Positions 33,183 through 44,990 of a stretch of DNA of 64,000 nt are shown piece after piece. A program made the position numbers and the translations under genes. Below the pieces are notes generated by a model. The model ran no database searches. It saw only the letters and a list, made by a program, of their open reading frames with translations, and was not told the DNA's origin. The stretch is from positions 501,001-565,000 of the forward strand of contig NC_091972.1 of NCBI RefSeq assembly GCF_036711975.1. Reading direction: 5' to 3'. Numbering within the stretch: position 1 is the stretch's first letter; each line of letters opens with the position of its first letter. This DNA comes from Onthophagus taurus (Eukaryota > Arthropoda > Insecta > Coleoptera > Scarabaeidae).

Positions 33183-34640
33183 TTTAATTGATTTACACAA
33201 TAACAATGAAAATAGAATGGCAAATAATTATTTTAGGTTAATTGTTAAAACTGTCAAATAAGTACGAAAAAGAAGAAAAGAAATCTGTAAATATTTATAA
33301 TGATGAATGTTGACAATAGATGGGAGTAAAAAAACTTTTTTTAAAGATTTAATTTTATTTAATTTATTATAGATTATTATGTAATAATTAACGATTTTAT
33401 AATAAGAATTGGTTATAAAAGCATTTCAATACTTTATTTTTCTATTAGGAATTTATTTGAAAATATATTATCAAGAAATAATTGGAACAAGAAAAGATTG
33501 TGTAAAAGGTACTCAATTAAAGTTATGCAAGACAAAGTATGTAATACATTTCTGCGTCAATAGATTATAAGGTGGACGTTTTTCTCTGACGCAAACAATC
33601 TTTTTTCGAATATCCGCGTCGGTCTACATTGACGCAGAAAGATCCAATCTTTCCATAAAAAACCAATATCGATTTTCAGAATTGATTCGTATCTGAAGTG
33701 CTAAGCAAACGTAGGTTTTACCTTGCCGAGCCACTTATTGAATTCGATATCATTCGATAATTGACGTTTCTCAAAATGCAGAAATCAATATCTTAAAGCA
33801 AACAAATTGTGATTGAATTTCAAACTCTAAGAAGTGCATTTACAAGAAAAAGTGTAATTTGCGTAGAGGATAATTTAATTAAACACTTTAATTTGAATTG
33901 GGGAATTTCCCGAAATGATAGTAATTAAATGAGTGCAGATTTTTTTCCCTTAGTTAATTATTCTGAGCACGAGATTTTCGACCGAGAACAACGCAGTTTT
34001 AATAATCTATGAAAGGTACGCAAATACAAGAGAAATTCCAGTCGTAGTTTAAACACTAATTAATTTAATTACGTCGGGTAGGTTTATTGGATGGAAATGA
34101 ATCAGAATTCTTTGAAAAGTTATCTAAAAAAAGCAACAAAAAAATATTTTTAAATTATAAAGTACTGTTAAACAAGTAAAGTGATAGATTTGTTTATGTA
34201 GTTGGTATACATAAAAAAATAAAACGTTAAACGACCTATACTTTTAAAGTTTTATTGTTTAACATTAATTAGATTCTTAACAAAAAGTTCTTTATTAACT
34301 TAACAATAAATAAAAAGTTATGTTTTTTAACGACAATAAATTTAAAATAAAGCTTTTTGTTTTTTTATTTCCATCTTTTATTATTATAGATTTTGTTTTA
34401 TTGATTATACATTATCTCCTATTTTTAAATTTGCCTTCTCATTATACCCAACTGCATATTGACGTTGAAAGTCTTATATCTTGTTGGAACTTTTCAACCC
34501 GTTTCTTAGAATATTTGCCTATATTAAAATCTTTTAGGAGTGTCACTTTTAATTAGTTACAATTAAAATTTTAACAAAAAATGCAACAAACAAATTTTAA
34601 AATCCGTCCGGATACCGGATAGTCATCAAATATCCGGATT
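33183..34640. other. Non-coding region upstream of Rtf2
   Basis: AT-rich sequence; the first few hundred bases presumably hold the Rtf2 promoter. I see no conserved gene. Short open frames here (for example 34320-34556) are low-complexity and resemble nothing known. Confidence 0.5.
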
Positions 34641-34649
34641 TGGCCACTG

Positions 34650-34812
34650 CAGATAATGATCAAGTTCAACCTCAATAGAACTTTTTTCATTGAATACAAC
34701 TTTATTTATATCAGGTATGTCAGTTGCAGTTTCGTCTAGTTTTCTTCTCTTCGCTTGTAATTCATCATCACATTCATTACTAACAGAATTGTCGCTGTTA
34801 TCACTTTCGATT
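34650..34812 (-). pseudogene. hAT-like transposase fragment
   Basis: Minus-strand frame of about 55 codons: ESDNSDNSVSNECDDELQAK, then KRRKLDETATDIPD and VELDHYLQW. This resembles the variable region before the dimerisation domain of BED-type hAT transposases. It is cut exactly where the 363-bp satellite array begins. Confidence 0.5.
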
Positions 34813-37800
34813 ATTAATTAAAGTGTCCTCTTTTTAATGCAAAAAGCCGTTTTGAAAAATCACTTTTAGTTCTCGAGAAATAAATTTTTGAAATGATCGA
34901 CAATTTTTTCGAATTTTTCAATTTTTGCGCATTAAGTTTTAAAAATTCGTATAAAATCCAGTTCTTGAAATATGAGTATGAAAATTTTCCAAAGTGTTAA
35001 TAAGAGGGTCCTCTTTCCAATGAATTAACACGTTTTGAAAAATAACTTTTAGTTTTTGAGAAAACAATATTTGAAGTTTTGATAAAATTTTCGATGTTGC
35101 AATTTTCATCGATAATTTTCAAAATTCGCTATAAAATTAATTTCTTGAAGGATTCTCGTGGAAATATCACCAATTATTAATTAAAGTATCCTCTTTTTAA
35201 TGCAAAAAGCCGTTTTGAAAAATCACTTTTAATTCTCGAGAAATAAATTTTTGAAATGATCGAAATTTTTTTCGAATTTTGTAATTTTCGTCAATTAAAC
35301 TTTAATAATTCGTATAAAATCGATTTTTTGGAATATGAGTATGAAAATTTCGCAAAATGTTCATAAAAGTGTGCTCTTTCTAATGAACCAACACGTTTTG
35401 AAAAATAACTTTTAGTTTTTGAGAAAACAATATTTGAAGTTTTGATACAATTTTCGATGTTGCAATTTTCATCGATAATTTTCAAAATTCGCTATAAAAT
35501 TAATTTCTTGACGGATCCTCGTGGAAATATCACCAATTATTAATTAAAGTTGTCCTCTTTTTAATGCAAAAAGCCGTTTTGAAAAATCACTTTTAGTTCT
35601 CGAGAAATAAATTTTTGAAATGATCGAAAATTTTTCGAATTTTGCAATTTTCGGCGATTAAGTTTTAAAAATCCGCATAAAATCCATTTCTTGGAATATA
35701 AGTATGAAAATTTCCCAAAGTGATAATAAAAGGGTCCTATTTCCAATGAACCAACCCGTTTTGAAAAATAACTTTTAGTTTTTGAGAAAACAATATTTGA
35801 CGTTTTGATAAAACTTTTTAATGTTGCAATTTTCATCGATAATTTTCAAAATTCGTTATAAAATTAATTTTTTGAAGGATCCTTGTGAAAATATCACCAA
35901 TTATTAACTAAAGTATCCTCTTTTTAACGCAAAAAGCCGTTTTGAAAAATCACTTTTAGTTCTTGAGAAATAAATTTTTGAAATAATCGACAGTTTTATC
36001 GAATTTTGCAATTTTCGTCGATTAAACTTTAATAATTCGTATAAAATCGATTTTTTGGAATATGAGTATGAAAATTTCGCAAAATGTTCATAAAAGTGTG
36101 CTCTTTCCAATGAACCAACACGTTTTGAAAAATAACCTTTAGTTTTTGAGAAAACAATATTTGAAGTTTTGATACAATTTTCGATGTTGCAATTTTCATC
36201 GATAATTTTCAAAATGCGCTATAAAATTAATTTCTTGAAGGATCCTTGTGAAAATATCACCAATTATTAATTAAAGTGTCCTCTTTTTAATGCAACAAGC
36301 CGTTTTGAAAAATCACTTTTAGTTTTCGAGAAATAAATTTTTGAAATGATCGAAAATTTATCGAATTTTGCAATTTTCGGCGATTAAGTTTTAAAAATCC
36401 GTATAAAATCCATTTCTTGGAATATAAGTATGAAAATTTCCCAAAGTGATAATAAAAGGGTCCTCTTTCCAATGAACCAACACGTTTTGAAAAATAACTT
36501 TTAGTTTTTGAGAAAACAATATTTGAAGTTTTGATAAAATTTTCGATGTTGCAATTTTCATCGATAATTTTCAAAATTCGTTATAAAATTAATTTCTTGA
36601 AGGATCCTTGTGAAAATATCACCAATTATTAATTAAAGTATTCTCTTTTTAATGCAAAAAGCCGTTTTGAAAAATCACTTTTAGTTCCTGAGAAATAAAT
36701 TTTTGAAATAATCGACAATTTTATCGAATTTTGCAATTTTCGTCGATTAAACTTTAATAATTCGTATAAAATCGATTTCTTGGAATATGATTATGATAAT
36801 TTCCCAAAATGTTAATAAAAGTGAGCTCTTTCCAATGAACCAACACGTTTTGAGAAATAACTTTTAGTTTTTGAGAAAACAATAATTAAAGTTTTGATAC
36901 AATTTTCGATGTTGCAATTTTCATCGATAATTTTCAAAATTCGCTATAAAATTAATTTCTTGAAGGATCCTTGTGGAAATATCACCAATTATTAATTAAA
37001 GTATCCTCTTTTTAATGCAAAAAGCCGTTTTGAAAAATCACTTTTAGTTCTCGAGAAATAAATTTTTGAAATAATCGACAATTTTATCGAATTTTGAAAT
37101 TTTCGTCGATGAAACTTTAATAATTCGTATAAAATCGATTTCTTGGAATATGAGTATAAAAATTTCCCAAAATGTTAATAAAAGTGTGCTCTTTCCAATG
37201 AACCAACACGTTTTGAGAAATAACTTTTAGTTTTTGAGAAAACAATAATTAAAGTTTTGATCAAATTTTCGATGTTGCAATTTATATCGATAATTTTCAA
37301 AATTCGTTATAAAATTAATTTCTTGAAGGATCCTTGTGAAAATGTCACCAATTATTAATTAAAGTATCCTCTTTTTAATGTAAAAAGCCGTTTTGAAAAA
37401 TCACTTTCAATTCTTGAGAAATAAATTTTTGAAATAATCGAAAATTTTTTCGAATTTTACAATTTTCGCCAATTAAGTTTTAAAAATTCGTATAAAATCC
37501 ATTTCTTGAAATATGAGTTTGAAAATTTCCCAAAGTGATAATAAAAGTGTCCTCTTTCCAATGAACCAACACGTTTTGAAAAATAACTTTTAGTTTTTGA
37601 GAAAACAATAATTAAAGTTTTGATCAAATTTTCGATGTTGCAATTTATATCGATAATTTTCAAAATTCGTTATAAAATTAATTTCTTGAAGGATCCTTGT
37701 GGAAATATCACCAATTATTAATTAAAGTATCCTCTTTTTAATGCAAAAAGCCGTTTTGAAAAATCACTTTTAGTTCTTGAGAAATAAATTTTTGAAATAA

Positions 37801-38067
37801 TCGACAATTTTATCGAATTTTGCAATTTTCGTCGATTAAACTTTAATAATTCGTATAAAATCGATTTCTTGGAATATGAGTATGAAAATTTCGCAAAATG
37901 TTAATAAAAATGTGCTCTTTCCAATGAACCAACATATTTTGAGAAATAACTTTTAGTTTTTGAGAAAACAATATTTGAAGTTTTGATAAAATTTAATAAT
38001 AAAATTAATTTCTTGATGGATTGTTGTGGAAATATCACCAATTATTAATTAAAGTATCCTCTTTTCA
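34811..38067. repeat. ~363-bp satellite array, nine units
   Basis: The phrase TTATTAATTAAAG recurs at 34811, 35174, 35537, 35901, 36264, 36626, 36989, 37352, 37715 and 38042, a spacing of 362-364 bp with a shorter last unit. Each unit is itself two diverged halves of about 181 bp: compare CGTTTTGAAAAATCACTTTT with CGTTTTGAAAAATAACTTTT. It is therefore an A-B dimer. The minus-strand open frames of 60-100 codons inside it are by-products of the repeat. Confidence 0.92.
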
Positions 38068-38929
38068 GAGTTGCTTCGTTAGTTAAATCAGCATCAAAAA
38101 CGTTCATTTTGTATTTTAGATCCAAATAAATTGACATATCTTATCAGTGTAGGGTATCACTTCAAAAATGCACCAGAAATTATAACCATCACTAATATCA
38201 ATAAAGGGTGATTTGCTAGTGACAAGAAAACAGAAAGTAGTGGCATTTTCGAATATTTATCTTCTCCTGCTAAACCAGTTATGGTAACGTCTTGATTACC
38301 TATCACAATAATAGCTGCCATTTTAATTACCGTTTTATACTTGATGGACCAACTTCCTTGATAATTATATTACAATTAAATTACATTTTTTATTCGTCAT
38401 TCGATGACGATTCCAATTTTTTGTGGAACACCTATCTATAAGCCACTATACAAACTCCTCTGTTTTCTCCAGAAACGCTTTATGGAAAGTCTGCATCACA
38501 TCATAAAGCAGTGAAAACATAAACTTATGGCAAAGGTAAAATTGTGCTACTACATATTCATAGTGAATATATTCGCAATCAAAATGCAAACATAAACATT
38601 TGCGTTTCGTTTAAGATAACAAAATTGGCTACCTAAATGGGAACCAAAAATATTGTATCAAAGTAAACAAATACTGATTAACAATCATTTTTTATTTTCA
38701 TTATAAGCGTTATAACAAGTTGAAGAATTTGCATATAAATTCTCTTTAAACATAACTACATAAAGTAGCATATTTGTTAAAAAAGTTCTTTTGAAATTTG
38801 AAAATTTATTAGCACTTATAATTTTATTTTTGTTTAATGTTTACTGGAGAGTACTTTTAATCCGGAAAATTATAAAAATAAAGATCCAGTATGCAAATTT
38901 GATGATTAAGGTTAACGACGACATTGCGT
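38068..38929. other. No recognised feature
   Basis: AT-rich sequence between the satellite array and the Calx 5' region; no gene or clear repeat seen. Confidence 0.5.
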
Positions 38930-39299
38930 TGAGTTTGTTCCTTTAAAATTCAAGGACGAGGTCCGAGAACGTGTCTCTAGGATACCAGACGAACACCCCG
39001 GGATTCCAAGTCCTTTATCCCAAGCAACGGCCGCCTATGGACGCGTGTGCGCGAATCCCACCTCAGACGGAACATTTTAGCCGAAACCGACGACCAGTAC
39101 TAAACCAACAATAGTGCGCGTCGCGTCGTCATCGTCGCCGCCGTCCGGACGCGGTCCCCATCGTTGAATTACATCGTAAATTCACATCGTCTTCGTGTAA
39201 TGTGGACACCATAAAGAAAAAATCGATTCTAAAAACTTCTTTTAGAATAAACTTTTCCTCTTTTTCCTGCTTCAGTTATTTCTCTTCATTCAAAACACC
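38930..39299 (+). promoter_or_regulatory. GC-rich 5' region of Calx
   Basis: A sharp rise in GC content at about 38940-39170, with several CG-rich runs, precedes the Calx start in otherwise AT-rich DNA. It is likely 5' UTR and promoter. A plausible splice acceptor (CTTTTTCCTGCTTCAG) ends at 39276, so the coding exon may be joined to an untranslated exon within the GC-rich part. Confidence 0.45.
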
Positions 39300-40864
39300 A
39301 TGGGGGAACCCCACAATAATAGTTCGACTTTAATCCAATGTACAGATGGTTTGGTCATACCATGCTGGCTTCCTTTGCAAGATTTAACAACTATGGAAAG
39401 AATTTGTCGTGGTTTGGTGTATTTCATCGCTTTGGTGTACCTTTTTATCGGCGTTTCAATCATATCGGATAGATTTATGGCTGCCATTGAAGTGATTACT
39501 TCGCAAGAAAGGGAGGTTAAAGTGAGGAAATCGAATGGGGAGCGTCATATATTGGTGGTGAGGGTTTGGAATGAAACGGTAGCTAATTTAACCCTTATGG
39601 CCCTTGGATCGAGCGCACCGGAAATTTTATTATCCGTTATTGAAATTTACGCAAAACATTTTGAAGCCGGAGACTTAGGACCGGGAACGATTGTTGGTTC
39701 TGCAGCTTATAACCTTTTTATTATTATTGCCATCTGCGTTTCGGTTATTCCGAAAGGAGAAACGAGACGAATAAAACATTTAAGCGTATTTTTCGTTACC
39801 GCAACCTGGTCGGTGTTTGCTTACATTTGGCTATATGCTATCTTGGCCATTATCACTCCGGGAATTGTTGAAGTTTGGGAAGCACTTCTTACATTCATTT
39901 TCTTTCCTGCCACTGTTTTAACGGCTTACATGGCAGATCGAAAAATGTATAAATACATTAGAAAAGGTTATCGGATGAATCGGCGTGGTGTTATTGTTCA
40001 AGCAGAAGCTTTAGAACTTGGATCTAATGATTTAATGGACGCGGAAGATGCTCACGAAGAAATCAAAACTGAATACATAACAACGTTAAAAGAATTGAGA
40101 GCACAACACCCAACATGCGACTTGGAATCATTAGAAAGGATGGCCCACGAATTACTTTTAAATCGTGGTCCAAAATCTCGAGCTTTTTATCGAATCCAAG
40201 CGACCAGAAAATTAATGGGTTCTGGAGATTTATTAAGACGAATTTCGGAAAGAGCCCAAAGTGATCTTAGTGAAGTTAAAGCCGAACTTCAAAGAGAATC
40301 CGGTGCCGCTGAATTTAATCCGTCAGCTTCCAGTAAAGTTATCTTCGAACCTGCTACTTACACCGTTTTAGAAAGTTGCGGAAGATTCGACGTCCGTGTC
40401 TTAAGACATGGAGATGTCGATGGTCCCTTGATGATTGATTACTGCACCGAAGATGGTACGGCTACGGCCGGAGCTGATTACATAGCAACAAAGGGCACCT
40501 TACATTTCGCACCGGGCGAAAAAGAAAAGAGTTTCTCTTTAGAAGTAATCGACGACGACGTCTTCGAAGCGGACGAACATTTTTACGTTAGATTAAGAAA
40601 TAGTCAACCCCCCGGTATGATCGGTTCACCAAATTTAGCAACGATAATAATCATGGACGATGACCATGGGGGTATTTTTAAATTTACAAAACAAAACTTT
40701 GAACTGGTTGAAAGTGTTGGTACTTATGAGCTGAACGTGAATAGGTGTTCTGGAGCTAGAGGACGTGTTTTGGTTCCGTATTGGACGGAAGATGGTACAG
40801 CCAAAAATGGGAAGGAGTACGATAGCGTTGAAGGGCATCTTGTCTTTGAAAACAATGAATCTGA
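39300..40864 (+). CDS. Calx: Na+/Ca2+ exchanger, N-terminal coding exon (partial)
   Basis: One exon of 1,565 nt encodes 521 aa before a donor at 40865 (GA|GTATGT). It has about five membrane segments; segment 2 carries the alpha-1 repeat with [20 protein letters not shown], the ion-binding motif. A basic, XIP-like amphipathic stretch ([16 protein letters not shown]) opens the cytosolic loop. Then comes a complete Calx-beta domain 1 (about 345-450, acidic [12 protein letters not shown]) and most of domain 2 ([14 protein letters not shown]). NCX proteins exchange 3 Na+ for 1 Ca2+ at the plasma membrane; insect Calx is unusual in being inhibited by Ca2+ binding to domain 1. No cleavable signal peptide precedes segment 1 from this ATG. 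The rest of domain 2, the alpha-2 repeat and later membrane segments are missing and presumably lie downstream. Confidence 0.93.
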
Positions 40865-41535
40865 GTATGTATTAAAAATAAAGTGTTGTTGTGGAGAAAC
40901 TGTTTTTGTAGCTAAATGAGAAAGATTGTTGTTAAATTTTCTGATGTATTGGGAGAATTCTAATGTATAACAAACTGGTCACAACAACAGGTTCTCCTTT
41001 CTAGAAAACAGTATGTTTTAGATTAGTATTACTTATTATTCATGAACTGCAAGTGATTGTGCTGTTTCATTTACACCTCGAGGTACAATTTTGTTAATTC
41101 TTTATCAAAATTGCATAGTAAATAAACAGTGCTACAAATATCCATTTGCCTTCGAAAGTAAATAGTTTTATCATTATCGAGTTTTATATTAAAAGTTTCG
41201 ATTCTAGAACTAAATTTTTTAAGAATAAACTATACTGTATATTGAGTATATTTTAATCAAGTTTAACTTTAAAAAGAAAGAAAAGACCAGAAAGTATAGT
41301 TTTGCAGACAACACCATTCAAGAATTTTTCACTAAAGCATCATATGGTCTAATTTTACGGTTCACTTGGGGTTTTCCTTTTAATTAAATTCAACTGAATC
41401 GGCTAAATTATTCATTTTAATTCAGTGGAAATAGATGGCGATTTAAGACAGTCATTCTGGAAAACCTCGGCTGGCATAAAATATCGGGCAAGAATTTCAA
41501 CTTCCAAGACCAAGAGGTTTTTCGACGAATCACTT
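40865..41535. other. Calx intron sequence, no feature
   Basis: Follows the donor at 40865; the frame runs only 18 more codons to a stop. AT-rich, nothing else recognised. Confidence 0.55.
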
Positions 41536-41537
41536 TA

Positions 41538-42382
41538 TACAGGGTGTCTCAGCGAGACCGGTCATTAGACGTTTCTGGGGTTCTGGCCAAACAAAAAATT
41601 TGAGAATGCAGACTTAAGTATTATCAATTACGTTCTCTTCATCTAAAATATTTTCATATTTCTAGCACTTCCGGTTACACCGGAAGTCGACACCAACTTT
41701 ATTTTTTTAAATGGAACATCCTGTATATTTTTACATATTTGGATTTGTCTGTTGTCAAGGTTTATAAATAACTTTACTTTTTGCAATTTGATTTGGTCGT
41801 TCTCGAGTTATTCGAATTTTTCTAGAAAAATCTGCTCCAGCAGACATTTGTTCAAAAAATCAGAAAACACTCAATTTTTGGGATATCAATTTAGGATTGA
41901 GAACATGCTTAAGCAACATGATGGAGTATGTTTTGGTGCCAAGAACTGCGGTCTAGAACGTTTGATCACTTTACTATGACACGTTAACTTTTCAAAATTT
42001 GGAAGTACCATAACTTCATTTTTTTAAATGGCACCCCCCATATTTTATTTTTTAGTCGTCTTCGGTGTCTCATTCTACATCTTTTATATTCCATATGGCC
42101 CATACCTAATATTAATAGTTTGGGAGATAATTAGGGTTTTTTGAAAAATGCACACATATCATATGGATATTTAGCCTAGTGTGCCATGATGTAAAAATAT
42201 ACAGGGTGTTCCATTTAAAAAAATAAAGTAGGACTTCCGGTATAACCGGAAGTGCTAGAAATCTGAAAATATTTTAGATGAAGAGAACGTAATTGATAAT
42301 ACTTAAGTCTGCATTCTCAAATTTTTTGTTTGGCCAGAACCCCAGAAACGTCTAATGACCGGTCTCGCTGAGACACCCTGTA
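41538..42382. mobile_element. Foldback MITE 1, TACAGGGTGTCTC ends
   Basis: TACAGGGTGTCTCAGCGAGA at 41538 is the exact complement of the end at 42382, flanked by TA on both sides. Inverted similarity runs inward for over 200 bp, including CTTCCGGTTACACCGGAAG (itself a small palindrome) and a second TACAGG-like boundary. No coding sequence. Confidence 0.85.
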
Positions 42383-42384
42383 TA

Positions 42385-43071
42385 GTGCTTACGGAAAGTA
42401 ATGGATAAATTCGTTAAAACAATTAAAAACGGGTTATAGAAAAATCGCTGAGACGGGTGTAAAGATTTAAATTTTTTCTCATCGCCATTTTTTTCAAATA
42501 GCAATCCCTCATTTTTATTACGGAATATGAAAGAGGATTTTTTTCTGAATTTGGTACAGCCAAAATTAATATTAGTTGCATAAGAAAAATTGCCTTAAAG
42601 TTTCATGATTTTCCATTCATTGAGGTAAAAAAATAACAGTAGCCATGCGTAACCATGGCAACCAGTTGTTTTAGATATTTTATTAAGACAATGATTAATT
42701 TTTGATATCTCAAACAGTTGGTTGCCATGGTTACGCATAGCTACTGCTATTTTACTATCTTAAATGAATGGAAAATCATGAAACTTTAAGATAATTTTTC
42801 TCGAAAATTTTCTTATGTAACCAATATTAATATTGACTGTACTAGATTCAGAAAAATGTCCCCTTTCATATTCCGTAATAGAAACAGAGTATTCTATTTG
42901 GAAAAAAAAACTATGACGTCATTACTCGTTTAAAAATGGCGGAAAAAAATTAAAATCTATACCAAACAATTGCAAAAAATTCAGATCTTTAGACCCGTTT
43001 CAGCGATTTTTAAATAAACTGTTCTTAATTGTTTTAACGAATTTATCCGTTACTTTTGGGAAACCTGTATA
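42385..43071. mobile_element. Foldback MITE 2, adjacent to MITE 1
   Basis: A 690-bp palindrome directly abutting MITE 1. AAAGTAATGGATAAATTCGT at about 42396 mirrors ACGAATTTATCCGTTACTTT at 43036-43055, and the inner arms GTAGCCATGCGTAACCATGG / CCATGGTTACGCATAGCTAC mirror each other around 42690. Ends resemble CCTGTATA. Non-coding. Confidence 0.8.
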
Positions 43072-43714
43072 TACGATTTTATAATTTCCCTTTCCAGTAA
43101 CCTTTAATAAAGTATGCATGATGTTTACTTGTACAAAAGCAAACATGCATTAAGGTTTTGCCGGTTATGGACAACAACAACGTTGCTGATAAAAAGCTCT
43201 TAAAATTCGTAAGATGAAATTGAATATGAAGTGGTACGAGCTACATTCATTATTATGACGATAAGAGACTGCCAACATTTTCATATCAACGAATTTTATT
43301 TGCAAAAATAAATCAAGTTTCCAGAACTCTTTTTTCTGGACTTATTTAGTCCTGACGTTTCTGATCCTTCTTTTTCTTGAAGAATTGATGAAGAAATGTA
43401 TCTTCTTCTAATTGAAGTAGAATAATAAACTTGGCCTTTTAAAAGAAGTCATGTTCCAAAACCTCAACTTGAGTTTTCCATATTTCTGAACGCAGCTTTG
43501 AGTTTTTGTGTTACCCCAAGTTTGACTAAGTATCCAACTTAGTATCCCAAATTGTTATTGATTTAGATGCACGCCATGGCAGAAGCTATGGACGTAATTG
43601 ATCATGAGTCATTATAATTATACTACAGAGTAACCAGAAGTGACAGTGGCAGTAACCCGCCAAATGTGACGCCATATTATAGCGAGTTACCAAGGTATGT
43701 TGCTATTGGTGGTA

Positions 43715-44990
43715 AAGATTCGGTCTTATTCGGATTTAGCCGCGCGTCTTCAAACGCACGGCTAAACCCGAAACTTTCTAGTTTTAGGTCTAGTGTTAGT
43801 TCTAGTTTTACACTAGCACTGTTACTATGTAGAATTAGCACTATACCTAGAACTAGCATCATTTAGGTTTAGCCGCACGTCTCTAAAGACGGCTAAACCT
43901 GAATGATTCTAGTTCTAGGTATACTGTTACTTCTAGTTTTACATTTACACTGTCACTAGAACTAGCATTAGACCTAGAACTAGAAACATTTGGGTTTAGC
44001 CGTACGTCTCTTAAGACGGCTAAACCCGAATGATTCTAGTTCTAAGTCTAGTACTGCATAACAATTAAAACTAGAGCTAACACTAGACCTAGAACTAGAA
44101 ACTATTCTAGGTCTACTGTTAGCTCTAGTTTTACACTAACACTGTTACTATGTAGAATTAACACTATATCTAGAGCTAGAATCATTTGGGTTTAGCCGCA
44201 CGTCTCTAAAGTCGGCTAAACCCGAATGATTTTAGTTCTAAGTATAGTGTTAGTTCTAGTTTTACATTTGCACTGTCACTAGAACTAATATTAGACCTAG
44301 AACTAGAAACATTTGGGTTTAGCCGTACGTCTCTTAAGACGGCTAAACCCGAATGATTCTAGTTCTAGGTCTAGTGTTAGTTCTAGTTTTACACTAACAC
44401 TGTTACTATGTAGAATTAACACTATACCTAGAACTAGAATCATTTGGGTTTAGCCGCACGTCTCTAAAGACGGCTAAACCCGAATGATTTTAGTTCTAAG
44501 TATAGTGTTAGTTCTAGTTTTACATTTGCATTGTCACTAGAACTAACATTAGACCTAGAACTAGAAACATTTGGGTTTAGCCGTACGTCTCTTAAGACGG
44601 CTAAACCCGAATGTTTCTAGTTCTAGGTCTAGTACTGCATAACAATTAAAACTAGAACTAATACTAGACCTAAAACTAGAAAGTTTCGGGTTTAGCCGTA
44701 CGTCTTCATACTCAGACTCTTCAGACGCACGGCTAAACCCGAATATTTCTAATTCTAGGTCTAGTGTTAGTTCTAGTTTTGCACTAGCACGGTCACTATG
44801 TAGAATTAACACTATACCTAGAACTAGATCCATTTGGGTTTAGCCGCACGTCTCTAAAGATGGCTAAACCCGAATGATTGTAGTTCTAAGTATAGTGTTA
44901 ATTCTAGTTTTACACTAGTACTATCACTAAAAGTAACACTATACCTAGAACTAGAATCGCACGTCTCTAAAGACGGATACGTTCACAACA
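43715..44990. repeat. Paired-hairpin CTAG satellite, block B
   Basis: About ten units of the same family as at 27.8-30.9 kb, including GGGTTTAGCCGTACGTCTCT with its complementary arm and TAGACCTAGAACTAGAAAC words. Hairpin centres here are CTCTTAAGA or CTCTAAAGA. Lies about 2.8 kb 3' of the Calx exon. Non-coding. Confidence 0.88.

Noticed and set aside
35291..37663. Family of similar minus-strand ORFs of 60-100 codons
   Set aside because: They are translations of the 363-bp satellite units; similarity follows the DNA repeat and start and stop positions drift.
40865..40919. Last 18 codons of the Calx open frame (ending CCCGETVFVAK)
   Set aside because: Calx-beta homology stops at the GTATGT donor; these codons are probably intron read-through.
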